A DNA stretch of 64,000 nucleotides from Hyalangium gracile (GCF_020103725.1 NZ_JAHXBG010000016.1:62001-126000), one strand, 5' to 3'. Positions 16,889-25,193 are shown, numbered from the stretch's first letter. Notes: generated by a model not told the origin, from the sequence alone. Program-made: numbers and translations.

Positions 16889-17581
16889 ATGAGCCGAATC
16901 GTCTGGAGTGTGGGAGGTACCGGTCTGCTTGCGGCAGGAGCCCTTTCGCTCTGGCTGCGTCAGCCCGTCGAGCTGGCTCGGGACGAGTTCCCCGCCGAGC
17001 CCCTCCCCACCGCGGAGCCTCGAGCGCCTGGCCCCACCTCCGGCGCGGCCGCCCTCGCCGCCTCCCCCACGCCAGAGAGCAAGGCGCCCTCCTCTCCCAG
17101 GCGGACCACGAGCCCGCGTCCTGCGCCGGCCGCTCCGCCGCTGCCCTCCTCGCCAATGCAGGCCTCCGCGGTCGAGGACGCCCCCAGTCAGGCCACGCGG
17201 CTGCGCCACCGCATCGTCCAGGCGCTACGTGGCCAGTACCCCACGCCGCTGGCACGCCGGGATGCCGTCCTGGCCGAGTTCCTCTCCTCGGGCGAGAGCC
17301 AGGAGCCCTGGACGCAGCAGGCCCGCGAGGCGCTGGAGCGCTGGCGCGAGCAGATCAGCGCCTCCGTCCTGCCCGTCCGTGCCGGGCCCTCCTCCTGCTA
17401 CGCCGCCGGCTGCCTGGAGCGGGTGACGTTTCCTGACTCCGAGTCCTACGCGGAGGCCCAGCGGCGGGTGCCTCATCTCCAGCTCGGAGACGTCGGGCCA
17501 CACATGCAGCTCCCCCCCGAGTACCTGCCCTCGGGCGAGGTCGTCGTGTCCTGGGCCGTGCTGCGCCCCGAGGCCTTCTGA
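16889..17581 (+). CDS. Hypothetical single-span membrane protein
   Basis: A 230-residue protein I do not recognise. An N-terminal hydrophobic segment (GGTGLLAAGALSLWL) anchors it in the membrane or acts as a signal. A Pro/Ala/Ser-rich linker of about 70 residues follows, then a folded-looking domain (~100-230) with two cysteines in SSCYAAGCLERV that could form a disulfide in the periplasm. The start ATG at 16889 is the first in frame after the palindrome at 16787. The downstream lipoprotein gene begins 54 bp after its stop, so it could be the first gene of that group, but nothing in its sequence ties it to metal binding. Confidence 0.7.
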   Translation: MSRIVWSVGGTGLLAAGALSLWLRQPVELARDEFPAEPLPTAEPRAPGPTSGAAALAASPTPESKAPSSPRRTTSPRPAPAAPPLPSSPMQASAVEDAPSQATRLRHRIVQALRGQYPTPLARRDAVLAEFLSSGESQEPWTQQAREALERWREQISASVLPVRAGPSSCYAAGCLERVTFPDSESYAEAQRRVPHLQLGDVGPHMQLPPEYLPSGEVVVSWAVLRPEAF

Positions 17582-17635
17582 GCGCTCGCGTCCTTCCCGC
17601 GCCTGTCCCCCCCGTAGTGCCCAAGGAGTGTCACC

Positions 17636-18217
17636 ATGAAGATGGAGTCGCTGTTCAAGAAGGCCCTGCTCGCTTCCAGCCTCTCGCTGCTGCTCGTCGG
17701 CTGCGGCCAGACGATCGAGGCCTCCGAGGAGCCGGTGCTTGCCGAGGAGGAGTCCGCCGTCCAGGCCCTCAACACGTGCGAGGGCCCGGACGAGGAGGTC
17801 GTCGAGCACGCGTGCTACCACGGGGACTTCGGCCCGTTCACGGCCGTCACGGCGGCTTCGCTCGGCAGCACCACCTTCCCCAACGTCAACCTGCCACACA
17901 CCGCGTACAACATCACCCTGCCGACCCAGGGCTGGATCTACGCCGGCGCGGTCACGTACCGGCCCGCCGAGTCGGGTGAGTACGCCTTCCTGCTCTCTCG
18001 CCGGCGCGGCCTGAAGATCTACGACGGGACCACTGTCGTCTCGAAGGAGTGCTCGTACCTCATCGATGAGGCCGCCTGCGGCAGCCTGCGTCGGATGGTG
18101 ACGGCGGACCTGGAGGCGGGGAAGGTCTACCGCCTCGAGTTCCAGGCCGTGTTCCCGCAGAACGCCTCCTTCACCCTCGTCATCGAGGAGGCGGGAGAGC
18201 ACGACCACGAGGAGTAG
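17636..18217 (+). CDS. HACxH-family lipoprotein 1
   Basis: A 193-residue lipoprotein: signal peptide with lipobox LVGC (Cys23), an acidic linker, then a domain shared with the next three genes. Conserved points are HACYH (H58, C60, H62), the GPFTAVTA strand, H88 in HTAY, an LP..GW.YAG turn and a late Cys pair (KECSY, AACGS). The C-terminus ends in EHDHEE. The His/Cys pattern suggests metal binding or a buried disulfide; neither is shown. The leading position in a run of four paralogues implies local tandem duplication. I do not know a named family for this domain. No enzyme motif is visible. It is probably outer-membrane-anchored in the periplasm or on the surface. Confidence 0.8.
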   Translation: MKMESLFKKALLASSLSLLLVGCGQTIEASEEPVLAEEESAVQALNTCEGPDEEVVEHACYHGDFGPFTAVTAASLGSTTFPNVNLPHTAYNITLPTQGWIYAGAVTYRPAESGEYAFLLSRRRGLKIYDGTTVVSKECSYLIDEAACGSLRRMVTADLEAGKVYRLEFQAVFPQNASFTLVIEEAGEHDHEE

Positions 18218-18241
18218 TCGCTGCTGAACGCCGCCGGGTGG

Positions 18242-18273
18242 AGCCCACGGGTTTCCTCCAAGGTCCGTGGGCT
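18242..18273 (+). terminator. Inverted repeat after lipoprotein 1
   Basis: A perfect 9-bp stem, AGCCCACGG (18242-18250) with CCGTGGGCT (18265-18273), begins 25 bp after the stop at 18217. There is no T-run, so termination is possible but not certain; it may instead stabilise the 3' end or attenuate read-through. Confidence 0.5.
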
Positions 18274-18315
18274 TCCCCGGCGGTTCCCCTCCTCCCTTGC
18301 TCCGGGTTCCTGCCC

Positions 18316-18954
18316 ATGCGCCCTTCCCAGCGTCCCCTCGTCCTCGCCGCGTGCTGCGCGCTCCTCACCGCCTGTGGTGCGTCCGAGCTCCCTCCCTCCG
18401 AAGAGCCGCCCGCGCAGCTGGAGGATCCCTGCGCTCCCCACGGCCACATCCACCGCGAGCCCACCGGTGACTGGTGTCACTGCGACCGCGGCTACCGGGC
18501 GCCCGAGCAGCAGCTGGTGTGCGAGGTGGACCCTGACTACAAGCCTCGGGAGGGCTTCGACTTCGGGGATGACGGCGTCCACGCCTGCTGGCACGTGGAC
18601 AACGGCCCCTACGCCACGGTGACGGCCTCCGAGAGCCGCATGCCGCGAGCGGACGCCTTCCACACGCTCTACACGGTGAACCTGCGGCCGGTGGAGGGCG
18701 GCCAGTACACCGGCACCTTCCAGTTCAAGGCCTTCGGCACCGGGGACTTCATCGTCTACCTGAGCCAGAACGTGCCCTTCGCCGTGCGCGAGGGCGAGCG
18801 GGTGGTGGCATCCGTCGCGGAGAAGCCCACCACGGCCTGCTCCGGCCTCCAGCACATGATCGGCCTCGAGCTGACCGAGCGCGTCGTCTACACCTTCACG
18901 CTCGGCCCCACCTCCCTGGAGCAGCTCCGGATGGTGACCGAGTACTTCCCGTGA
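18316..18954 (+). CDS. HACxH-family lipoprotein 2 with EGF-like Cys module
   Basis: A 212-residue lipoprotein; ATG at 18316 gives a signal peptide with lipobox LTAC (Cys20), so the longer GTG frame from 18238 is rejected. Residues ~39-69 form a small Cys/His-rich module (CAPHGHIHREP, DWCHCDRGYR, VC) like short EGF-type units of myxobacterial lipoproteins. The paralogous domain follows: HACWH (H89, C91, H93), NGPYATVTAS, H116 in HTLY, GGQYTGTF, and TACSGLQHM. Order and spacing match lipoproteins 1, 3 and 4. The extra His residues (HGHIH) make metal binding plausible. Function unknown. Confidence 0.8.
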   Translation: MRPSQRPLVLAACCALLTACGASELPPSEEPPAQLEDPCAPHGHIHREPTGDWCHCDRGYRAPEQQLVCEVDPDYKPREGFDFGDDGVHACWHVDNGPYATVTASESRMPRADAFHTLYTVNLRPVEGGQYTGTFQFKAFGTGDFIVYLSQNVPFAVREGERVVASVAEKPTTACSGLQHMIGLELTERVVYTFTLGPTSLEQLRMVTEYFP

Positions 18955-19074
18955 CGCGCTCGAGGGCCCTGGCTCTCGCGCGTCGCACGCCCTGCCTCAC
19001 CGCAGCACCCCGTGGAGGACGACGGCGCTCATGGCGAGCGCCGTGCTTCCACGGCTCACCGAAAGGGACATGAC

Positions 19075-19785
19075 ATGAAGATGAAGACGCGGAACAGCTG
19101 GGCCGCCGCACTGGGCCTCGCCCTGGCGGCCTGTGGCCCCATCGAGTCCATGGAGGAGACCCAGGCCCCCGCTCAGGAGGAGCAGGGCCTGATGGAGGCC
19201 GGCTGCACGGCGCTGGGCCCCGTGGTCATCGGCCACGCATGCGGGCACATCAACAACGGCCCCTATGCCTCGGTCACGGCGACCAGCTCAAGCACGGATC
19301 CCAGCATGCCGGGCATCAACACCACGCACACGGCCTACACCGTGACGCTGCCGGGCTCGGGCAGCTCCTATACCGGCACCGTGAAGTTCGTGCCGAACCG
19401 CACCAACTCGGCGTGGGCCTTCTTCGTCTCCTCCAACATCACCGTGGTGCTCAAGGACGCGTCGGGCAACACGGTGACGCAGGCCTTCTCGGCGCCGCAG
19501 GCCATCAGCCAGTCGGGCTGCGGCCTGAGCCAGGTGGTCGTCTACAACAACCTCACCAAGGATGCGACGTACAGGCTGACGCTGGGGCCCTCCACCTCGA
19601 GCACGGTGCAGGTCATCCCGGAGCGCGTGGAGGACAACCGCGTCTATTACTTCCAGGACGCGGACGGTGACGGCTACGGCAACACCAACGTCTTCTCGCT
19701 GACCGCGTGCACGCCGCCCACCGGATACGTGCTCGACGACACCGACTGCAACGACTCCAACCCCGCCATCCACACGGGCTGCTAG
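19075..19785 (+). CDS. HACxH-family lipoprotein 3 with MopE-like C-terminal motif
   Basis: A 236-residue lipoprotein. ATG at 19075 follows an AAAGGGA ribosome site; lipobox LAAC (Cys20). The shared domain has HACGH (H54, C56, H58), NGPYASVTAT, H85 in HTAY, and SSYTGTVKF, closest to lipoprotein 2. The last ~40 residues, DADGDGYGNT, then TPPTGYV and DTDCNDSNPAIH, match the repeat motif of the Cu-binding MopE-type family (PF11617 pattern). That motif is common in myxobacterial surface proteins and is more often calcium-like, so copper binding is only a possibility. It follows lipoprotein 2 after 120 bp. Confidence 0.82.
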   Translation: MKMKTRNSWAAALGLALAACGPIESMEETQAPAQEEQGLMEAGCTALGPVVIGHACGHINNGPYASVTATSSSTDPSMPGINTTHTAYTVTLPGSGSSYTGTVKFVPNRTNSAWAFFVSSNITVVLKDASGNTVTQAFSAPQAISQSGCGLSQVVVYNNLTKDATYRLTLGPSTSSTVQVIPERVEDNRVYYFQDADGDGYGNTNVFSLTACTPPTGYVLDDTDCNDSNPAIHTGC

Positions 19786-19792
19786 CCCGCGC

Positions 19793-19850
19793 GAAGCCCC
19801 GCTCCATCGGGCTTCCTTCCGGGGCGTCCTTCCACCGAGGGGCGCCCCGG
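19793..19850 (+). terminator. Two consecutive inverted repeats after lipoprotein 3
   Basis: GAAGCCC (19793-19799) pairs with GGGCTTC (19809-19815), and CCGGGGCG (19819-19826) pairs with CGCCCCGG (19843-19850). They lie between the stop at 19785 and the next ATG at 19884. No T-run follows, so these are hairpins that may limit read-through rather than proven terminators. Confidence 0.45.
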
Positions 19851-19883
19851 TCCTTCACCCTGGTTCCCCCTCGAGGTCCTGGA

Positions 19884-20864
19884 ATGCGCCGTCTCCCTCT
19901 TGCCCTCCTGCTCATCGCGGCCTGCTCGCTGCCACTCATCCCCGGCTGCGGCGACGATGACACCTCCCCCCAGCCTCCGAGCCAGCCCGCGCCCGATGGA
20001 GGTACCCCGGATGGTGGAGGCACTGGAACGCCGGACGCCGGGCCCGACGCGGGAGCGGGCGACACCACGGCTCCCAGCGTGATCTCCTCCAGCCCCGCCG
20101 AGGGCACCACGGGCCTCTACCCCGTCGAGGTGTACTACCGGACCACCGGGCAGGCAGGGCTGTCCGAGCGCAAGGTCTTCACCGTGGAGTTCAGCGAGCC
20201 CATGGACACCTCCGTCATCCAGGCCACGCTGTTGAACCTGACGGACAGCACGGCCACGCCGCGTTCCGTTCAGGGCACCTGGGCCGCGGACGGGCGGAAG
20301 CTGACCCTCGTCGCGCTCCAGCCCGATGAGGGCGGCCCCGTGCTCGAGGAGGACAGCTCCTACGCCCTGGACCTGAAGGGCTTCCGGGATCCATCGGGCA
20401 ACCCGCTCGATGCGACCCATCCCGGGCTGGGAGATGGCCGGCTCGACTTCAAGACGGGCGCCAACGATCCGCTGCTCAACCATGCCTGCGGGCACACGCT
20501 CGTCGACACCGTGCTGCCCGTGAGCGCGTCCGCGACTCCCACGGGGACGGTGCCTCGCACGGATCAGACGCACAAGCTCTATGAGGTGACGATGCCGCAG
20601 GAGGGCAGCGGGTACTCCGGCTACACCCGCCTGCGGCTGGCGCCCGAGACCGCCTATGTGCTCTTCCTCGACCACGAGGTCTCCGTGGCCCTGAGCACGT
20701 CCACGGACGGTGCCCCCGTGGATTCCTCGATCGAGACAGCCCCCCCCGCATGCTCGGGCATCACGCACCGCGTCCTCTTCACGGCGCCGGATGCCCCCGA
20801 GGTTCGCGCGCGCTTCACCTCGCCAGACTCGAAGCTCCGAGTGATCCTCGAAGAATCCTTCTGA
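19884..20864 (+). CDS. HACxH-family lipoprotein 4 with Ig-like (SbsA-type) domain
   Basis: A 326-residue lipoprotein; ATG at 19884 gives a signal peptide and lipobox IPGC (Cys22), followed by a Pro/Asp/Gly linker. Residues ~60-190 form an SbsA-type Ig-like domain (TAPSVISSSPAEGTTG, FTVEFSEPMDTS, GNPLDATHPGLGDG). The shared domain follows: HACGH (H200, C202, H204), H230 in THKLY, GSGYSGY, and PACSGITHRV. The Ig module is absent from the other three, so the family domain was joined to different N-terminal parts. The gene stops 9 bp short of the convergent gene at 20874. Function unknown. Confidence 0.8.
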   Translation: MRRLPLALLLIAACSLPLIPGCGDDDTSPQPPSQPAPDGGTPDGGGTGTPDAGPDAGAGDTTAPSVISSSPAEGTTGLYPVEVYYRTTGQAGLSERKVFTVEFSEPMDTSVIQATLLNLTDSTATPRSVQGTWAADGRKLTLVALQPDEGGPVLEEDSSYALDLKGFRDPSGNPLDATHPGLGDGRLDFKTGANDPLLNHACGHTLVDTVLPVSASATPTGTVPRTDQTHKLYEVTMPQEGSGYSGYTRLRLAPETAYVLFLDHEVSVALSTSTDGAPVDSSIETAPPACSGITHRVLFTAPDAPEVRARFTSPDSKLRVILEESF

Positions 20865-20873
20865 GCCTCCTCT

Positions 20874-21704
20874 TCAGGGGGCGAAGGGCTCCCAGGCGCT
20901 TGTGAAGGCGGTGTGCCGTCGCAGGTTGATGAAGAGGGCGCGGTGCACCTGGCTCTCGGGTGGAGCCGTCACCCGCCCTCCTCCCTCCGGCACTTCCAGC
21001 CGCTCGAAGAGCGCCCCGGAGAACCAGGCGTGGGGCCGCGGCTCCACGATGAACAGTCCATCGTCGTCCAGCTCCACCTGGCTGGGCACGAACTCCACGC
21101 GCTGCAGCTCCACCGGCGGCGGGAAGTCCAGCTCCACCCGGAACATCACCTCCCGCGCCTCGCGTGAGGCCGTCCCCTCCAGCACCACCGAGTGCCCGCC
21201 CAGCGACGTCGCCTCCGGGCCCAGCACGCTGGCCGGCTGGAGCAGCAACGAGAACGAGCGCACCTCCCCGGCGATGCCCGGGGAACGGCCGAGCACCTGC
21301 GTGGCCCCGTCTCCCCCGAGGAGATCGAACACCACCTCCCGGTCCCACTCCCCGAGCACCCGTCCCCCGGAGAAGAAGGTGTCGTGCGCGTGCGCGGTGG
21401 GGAGCAGCAGCTCGCCCAGCCCGCGCCACAGCCCTCGGACCGTGGTGCCCGCCAGGGGCGAGGGGTTCTCGAACAGGTAGATGGGCCCCAGCAGCATCCG
21501 CGCGGCCGTCAGCTCCACCCGCCAGCCCGTATCCGTCGTGAAGCGGCCCACCTGGGGCTCTCCGGGCGCACGCGCGGCGCGCAGCCCCATGTGGAACATC
21601 ACCGAGCGGCCTCCCGTGGCCGAGAGCCCGCACCGCAGCCCCGTCAGGCCGCCCAGCAGGCCTGCTCCCAACACCTGCGCGAAGGCCCTGCGCGTCGTCT
21701 TCAT
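20874..21704 (-). CDS. Exported HAHD-motif protein, partner of TonB receptor
   Basis: A 276-residue exported protein. The N-terminus TTRRAFAQVLG resembles a twin-arginine signal and is followed by a possible lipobox (GLRC, Cys25). The body has a beta-rich look; TGWRVELTAARMLLGPIYL parallels the SVRFTKYLVSVGDFTL segment of the lipoprotein at 24297, suggesting a distant shared fold. H105 and H107 in TAHAHDTFF could bind metal. Its ATG overlaps the stop of the receptor gene (21701-21704), so it is translationally coupled to the receptor and likely works with it, for example as a periplasmic ligand-binding or delivery protein. I do not recognise a named family. Confidence 0.75.
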   Translation of the reverse strand: MKTTRRAFAQVLGAGLLGGLTGLRCGLSATGGRSVMFHMGLRAARAPGEPQVGRFTTDTGWRVELTAARMLLGPIYLFENPSPLAGTTVRGLWRGLGELLLPTAHAHDTFFSGGRVLGEWDREVVFDLLGGDGATQVLGRSPGIAGEVRSFSLLLQPASVLGPEATSLGGHSVVLEGTASREAREVMFRVELDFPPPVELQRVEFVPSQVELDDDGLFIVEPRPHAWFSGALFERLEVPEGGGRVTAPPESQVHRALFINLRRHTAFTSAWEPFAP

Positions 21705-24232
21705 GGGTGCTCCTCCTCGAAGTCCAGGTACACGGTCAGCGTTCCCCGCACGGTGCGAGGAGCTCCGGCGGAGAAGTGGCGCGTGGCCAGCAGCGACGCG
21801 GGCGCGTCCGGGCCGCGGAAGTTGGAGACGTAGTTGAACTCGGCCTCACGCCACCGAGCGTCCAGCAGGTTCTCCACCGTCAGCCCGAGCTCCACCGCCT
21901 GCCACCGGCCTCGCACCGCCGCGTCGAACAGGAAGATGGGCTCGCTGAAGCGCCCCAGCGGCAGGGGCTTGGGGCCGATGCTGCCGTGCCCGAGCGCCAC
22001 GTTCCATCCCAGCCGCTCGCCCCGCAGCGTCACCTCCCCGCGCAGGGATGCATCCACCCGACCGAGGAGCTGGGGAATGTAGGGGAGCACCTCTCCCTCG
22101 AAGAGTCTCCATGGTGAGGCACCGGGCGCCGGCAGCGAGGCTCGCGCCCACGCGACGCTCGCCAGCACATCCAGTCGCTCGTGCAGCAGGAAGCGCGCCT
22201 GCACGAAGGCGCCCACCCGTTGAGAGGCGCCCACCGGCTGGTTGCGGCCCGCCTCTTCATTGAACACGAAGTCCTGCGAGACGCGGGTGGCGAAGAACGA
22301 GCCCCGGGTCTCCAGCGTGAGCCCGCCATGGCTGCCCGTGTAGCTCAGCCCCGTCTCCGCCGACGTCACCCGCGCGAAGGGAGCGAACTCCGAGTCCGAC
22401 AAGGCCGCCGCATCGCTGGAGCGCGCGCCCAGGCCCACGCTGGTGAGCCAGGAGAGCCGCTCCGTCAGCCGGGCCTCCGCGGTCGCCCGAGGGCTCAGCG
22501 TGAGGCCGTATGCCTCGATGGCCTCTGACGGAATCCGCTCGCCCTGCCGATCCTCCGAGGGTCGGTTCTCGTCCTCCACCGCGAAGAGGAAGCTGTCCAT
22601 CCTCACCCCGCCGCGCGCCGACAGCCAGGAGAGGGGCGCCGCCTTCAAGGACGCGTAGGCGCCCAGGTTCGTCACCCGCACCTGGTTGTCGAAGAGCGTG
22701 AGGTAGGGCGCCCCGCCCCGATCCCTCAGCCGGCGCGAGCGCGTCCGCACATTGTCGAAGCGCCCGACGTAGCCCAGCTCCAGGGGCTGCGGCTGTCCCC
22801 ACACCGTCCCGCCCGGGGTGTAGCGCCCGCGCAGGCCCAGGGTCGTGCCCGTGTAGAACTGCTCCGTGTTGTCGCCGCGCTGGGACTCGCCCTCGGGGGG
22901 CACGTCGTTGAGGAAGCCCGTGAAGTTCTCCCGGACGCGCATCTGCCTCAGGACGACGAAGCCCTGCTGGAGCAGGCGCCCTCCGCCTGCCAGGCGGGTC
23001 ATCAGCTCCACCGAGCCGAGGTGCCGCTGCCCGGCGCCGCCCTGGTTCGGGTCATGGAGGCAGAAGAACTGCGCGTCCTCGTCCGCGTCGCAGTCCAGCC
23101 GCCCCGCGACCTGGTCCGTCTCCCGGATGACGCCCGCCGAGGCATAGCGCGCCCCATAGCTGGCCCCGAGCACGCGGATGCGCGCCTCGTTCCCGACGCG
23201 GAACTCTCCCTGGGCCATGAGCCCCGCGTTCGCATAGGCCCGGTTGGGACCAAAGCCGTGTCCCTGGCGCAGCAGCAGGCCCACGAAGGTGGCCTCGCTC
23301 GTCTCTCGAGGTCCCCACACCAGCGCCAGCCGCCGGGAGGTGAAGCTGCCGTAGCTGGCGGACACCATCAGCCCCCGCCGCTTCAGCGCGAGCTGGTACT
23401 CCACCGTCCCCGCGACGCCGAAGTCTCCCTGCGCCGGATCGTACGGCCCCTCCGTGACTCGCAGCGAGTCCACCAGCTCCGGGATGATGAAGTAGGTGTC
23501 CGAGTAGCCATGGCCGTGCGCGTGCGACACCTCGTTGAGGGGCACGCCGTTGAGGCGGAACTCCACGTCCTTGCCCTCGCCCGCGTCGAAGCCCCGGAGG
23601 AACACCGTCTCCGCGTGGCCCTCTCCTCCGTGGTTGGCCAGCATCACGCCCGGTGCCAGCAGCAGCAGCTCCGTGGCGGAGTTGCGCGGTACGTCCGCGA
23701 GCTGTCCCACCTCGATCTGGAAGTCCCCTGCCGCCGCGGGCGGAGGCCGCGCCCCCTGGCCTCGCACCAGCGTGGAGAAGGACCGGGACGCTGGAACTGG
23801 CGGGCTCTCCTCGGCTCCTGGCGAGCTCGGCTCCGAGCCAGCCACGGCTGCCTCCGGACTGGAGGGCTCCGGCACCGGGAGCTCGGATGAGGTGGCAACG
23901 GGCAAAGGCGGTGGCGGCGCGAACGTCACGGGGATGTCCGCCTGGACCTCCACGGGCACCTCGCCCCTGCGCGCCGGGAGGAACCGCCAGCGCGTCGCCG
24001 CTCCCATGGCCGCACGATCCAGCACCCCCCCGGCGGACTCGCGCACCTCCACCCGCGACACGCTGCCTTCCGTGTCGATGGTGACCCGCAGCAGCACGGT
24101 GGCGGCGCTCTCCAGGCGCGGAGCGTCCTCGGGCAGCACCGGCGGAGCCGCCTCCTGGGGCACCGGCGGGGACACAGGCACCTCCACAGGCGCCGCGCCC
24201 AATGCCCACAACAGCACGAATGAAGTCCACAC
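21701..24232 (-). CDS. TonB-dependent receptor fused to a TonB C-terminal domain
   Basis: An 843-residue outer-membrane receptor. After a short signal peptide, residues ~40-105 form a TonB-type domain (SAATVLLRVTIDTEGSVSRV, AATRWRFLPARRG), followed by a Pro/Ser linker, a plug domain (~165-290; TELLLLAPGVMLAN, ETVFLRGFDAGEG, LNGVPLNEV) and a beta-barrel ending in VYLDFEEEHP. The plug carries HAHGHGY (237-243), a His cluster suggestive of metal ligand handling. A TonB domain at the N-terminus of a receptor is an unusual arrangement also seen in other myxobacteria. The start is GTG 24232; no ATG is available upstream. Divergent from 24297, with a palindrome in the 64-bp gap. The substrate is inferred, not shown. 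Confidence 0.85.
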   Translation of the reverse strand: MWTSFVLLWALGAAPVEVPVSPPVPQEAAPPVLPEDAPRLESAATVLLRVTIDTEGSVSRVEVRESAGGVLDRAAMGAATRWRFLPARRGEVPVEVQADIPVTFAPPPPLPVATSSELPVPEPSSPEAAVAGSEPSSPGAEESPPVPASRSFSTLVRGQGARPPPAAAGDFQIEVGQLADVPRNSATELLLLAPGVMLANHGGEGHAETVFLRGFDAGEGKDVEFRLNGVPLNEVSHAHGHGYSDTYFIIPELVDSLRVTEGPYDPAQGDFGVAGTVEYQLALKRRGLMVSASYGSFTSRRLALVWGPRETSEATFVGLLLRQGHGFGPNRAYANAGLMAQGEFRVGNEARIRVLGASYGARYASAGVIRETDQVAGRLDCDADEDAQFFCLHDPNQGGAGQRHLGSVELMTRLAGGGRLLQQGFVVLRQMRVRENFTGFLNDVPPEGESQRGDNTEQFYTGTTLGLRGRYTPGGTVWGQPQPLELGYVGRFDNVRTRSRRLRDRGGAPYLTLFDNQVRVTNLGAYASLKAAPLSWLSARGGVRMDSFLFAVEDENRPSEDRQGERIPSEAIEAYGLTLSPRATAEARLTERLSWLTSVGLGARSSDAAALSDSEFAPFARVTSAETGLSYTGSHGGLTLETRGSFFATRVSQDFVFNEEAGRNQPVGASQRVGAFVQARFLLHERLDVLASVAWARASLPAPGASPWRLFEGEVLPYIPQLLGRVDASLRGEVTLRGERLGWNVALGHGSIGPKPLPLGRFSEPIFLFDAAVRGRWQAVELGLTVENLLDARWREAEFNYVSNFRGPDAPASLLATRHFSAGAPRTVRGTLTVYLDFEEEHP

Positions 24233-24265
24233 GATGGGCGCAGATAACCCACCCTCGACTTGACT

Positions 24266-24280
24266 TGCAACTTCGTTGCA
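24266..24280. promoter_or_regulatory. Fur/Zur-like palindrome between divergent receptor and lipoprotein genes
   Basis: TGCAAC-TTC-GTTGCA, a perfect six-base inverted repeat (7-1-7 geometry with one mismatch), within the 64-bp gap separating GTG 24232 and ATG 24297. It closely matches the site at 16787-16803. It would cover a promoter of either gene. Assignment to a Fur-family repressor is inference. Confidence 0.45.
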
Positions 24281-24296
24281 TTTACTTCACCGCTAC

Positions 24297-25193
24297 ATGA
24301 GACCTCCAGACATCCTCGGCGGAGTGGCGCGCGGCCTCCTCGCGGTGACGTTCCTGCTCTCGGGCGCCGCGTGCTCTCCGGTGGCCATGGGTGAGGCGCG
24401 GGTGATGATGAGCGGCGAGGAGGGCGCCCAGGACGGCTATTCCAGCCACCTCTTCCAGGACGACTGGTCCGTCCGGTTCACGAAGTACCTGGTGTCCGTG
24501 GGGGACTTCACCCTCACCTCCAGCTCCGGACAGACACACAGCTCCAGCCGGCACGTCCTGGTGGACCTGCAGAAGGGCGACGTGGACCTGACGCGGCTGG
24601 CGGAGGTGCCCGCGGGGCGCTGGAACGTGGGCTTCGCGGTCCGCCCGCCGGATGACGCCACCGAGCTGCCCGACGGCCAGGTCTCCGCCGCGGATCTCGA
24701 GCTCATGCGCTCGCGCGGCTACAGCTACTGGCTGGAGGGCGAGGCCGTGAAGGTGGGCCAGGGTGTCTTCCGCTTCGCCTTCGGCTTTCCGGTCAACGCG
24801 CGCATGGTGGACTGCATCAACGGCGTGGACGGGACGCAGGGCATCATCGTCCCGGAGAACTCCATCGCCGAGGCGGAGGTCACCATCCACGCCGAGCACA
24901 TGTTCTACGATCGGCTGGGGACCCACCGGGGCGTGCAGCTGCGCTTCGAGGCCTTCGCCGCCTCCGCCGGCCCCGACAAGCTCATCACCTCCGAGGGTCT
25001 GGCCGGCCAGCAGCTCCTGGATCTGCGGGGAATGAACGGGGGGGAGCTGCTCGACGCGGCAGGCAAGCCCGTCATCTATGAGCCGGGCGCCTACGCCGTC
25101 CAGACGCTCTGGGAGTTCGTGACCCAGAGCATCGTGGACCAGGCCCACCTCAATGGCGGTGGTGTGTGCGCGGTGGTGCCGCTCACCCGCTGA
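24297..25193 (+). CDS. Lipoprotein divergent from TonB receptor, MbnP-like layout
   Basis: A 298-residue lipoprotein. ATG at 24297 gives a signal peptide with a GAAC lipobox; the TTG at 24276 would start inside the palindrome and is rejected. The body is beta-rich: WSVRFTKYLVSVGDFTL, HVLVDLQKGDVDLTRLAEV, PAGRWNVGFAVRPPDD. This order (strand, 'vDL', PAG.W) resembles MbnP-type periplasmic proteins in layout, but the similarity is by eye only. Cys in MVDCINGVDG and near the end (GGGVCAVV) may pair. Its position opposite the receptor and the shared palindrome suggest that they are co-regulated. Substrate unknown. Confidence 0.72.
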   Translation: MRPPDILGGVARGLLAVTFLLSGAACSPVAMGEARVMMSGEEGAQDGYSSHLFQDDWSVRFTKYLVSVGDFTLTSSSGQTHSSSRHVLVDLQKGDVDLTRLAEVPAGRWNVGFAVRPPDDATELPDGQVSAADLELMRSRGYSYWLEGEAVKVGQGVFRFAFGFPVNARMVDCINGVDGTQGIIVPENSIAEAEVTIHAEHMFYDRLGTHRGVQLRFEAFAASAGPDKLITSEGLAGQQLLDLRGMNGGELLDAAGKPVIYEPGAYAVQTLWEFVTQSIVDQAHLNGGGVCAVVPLTR

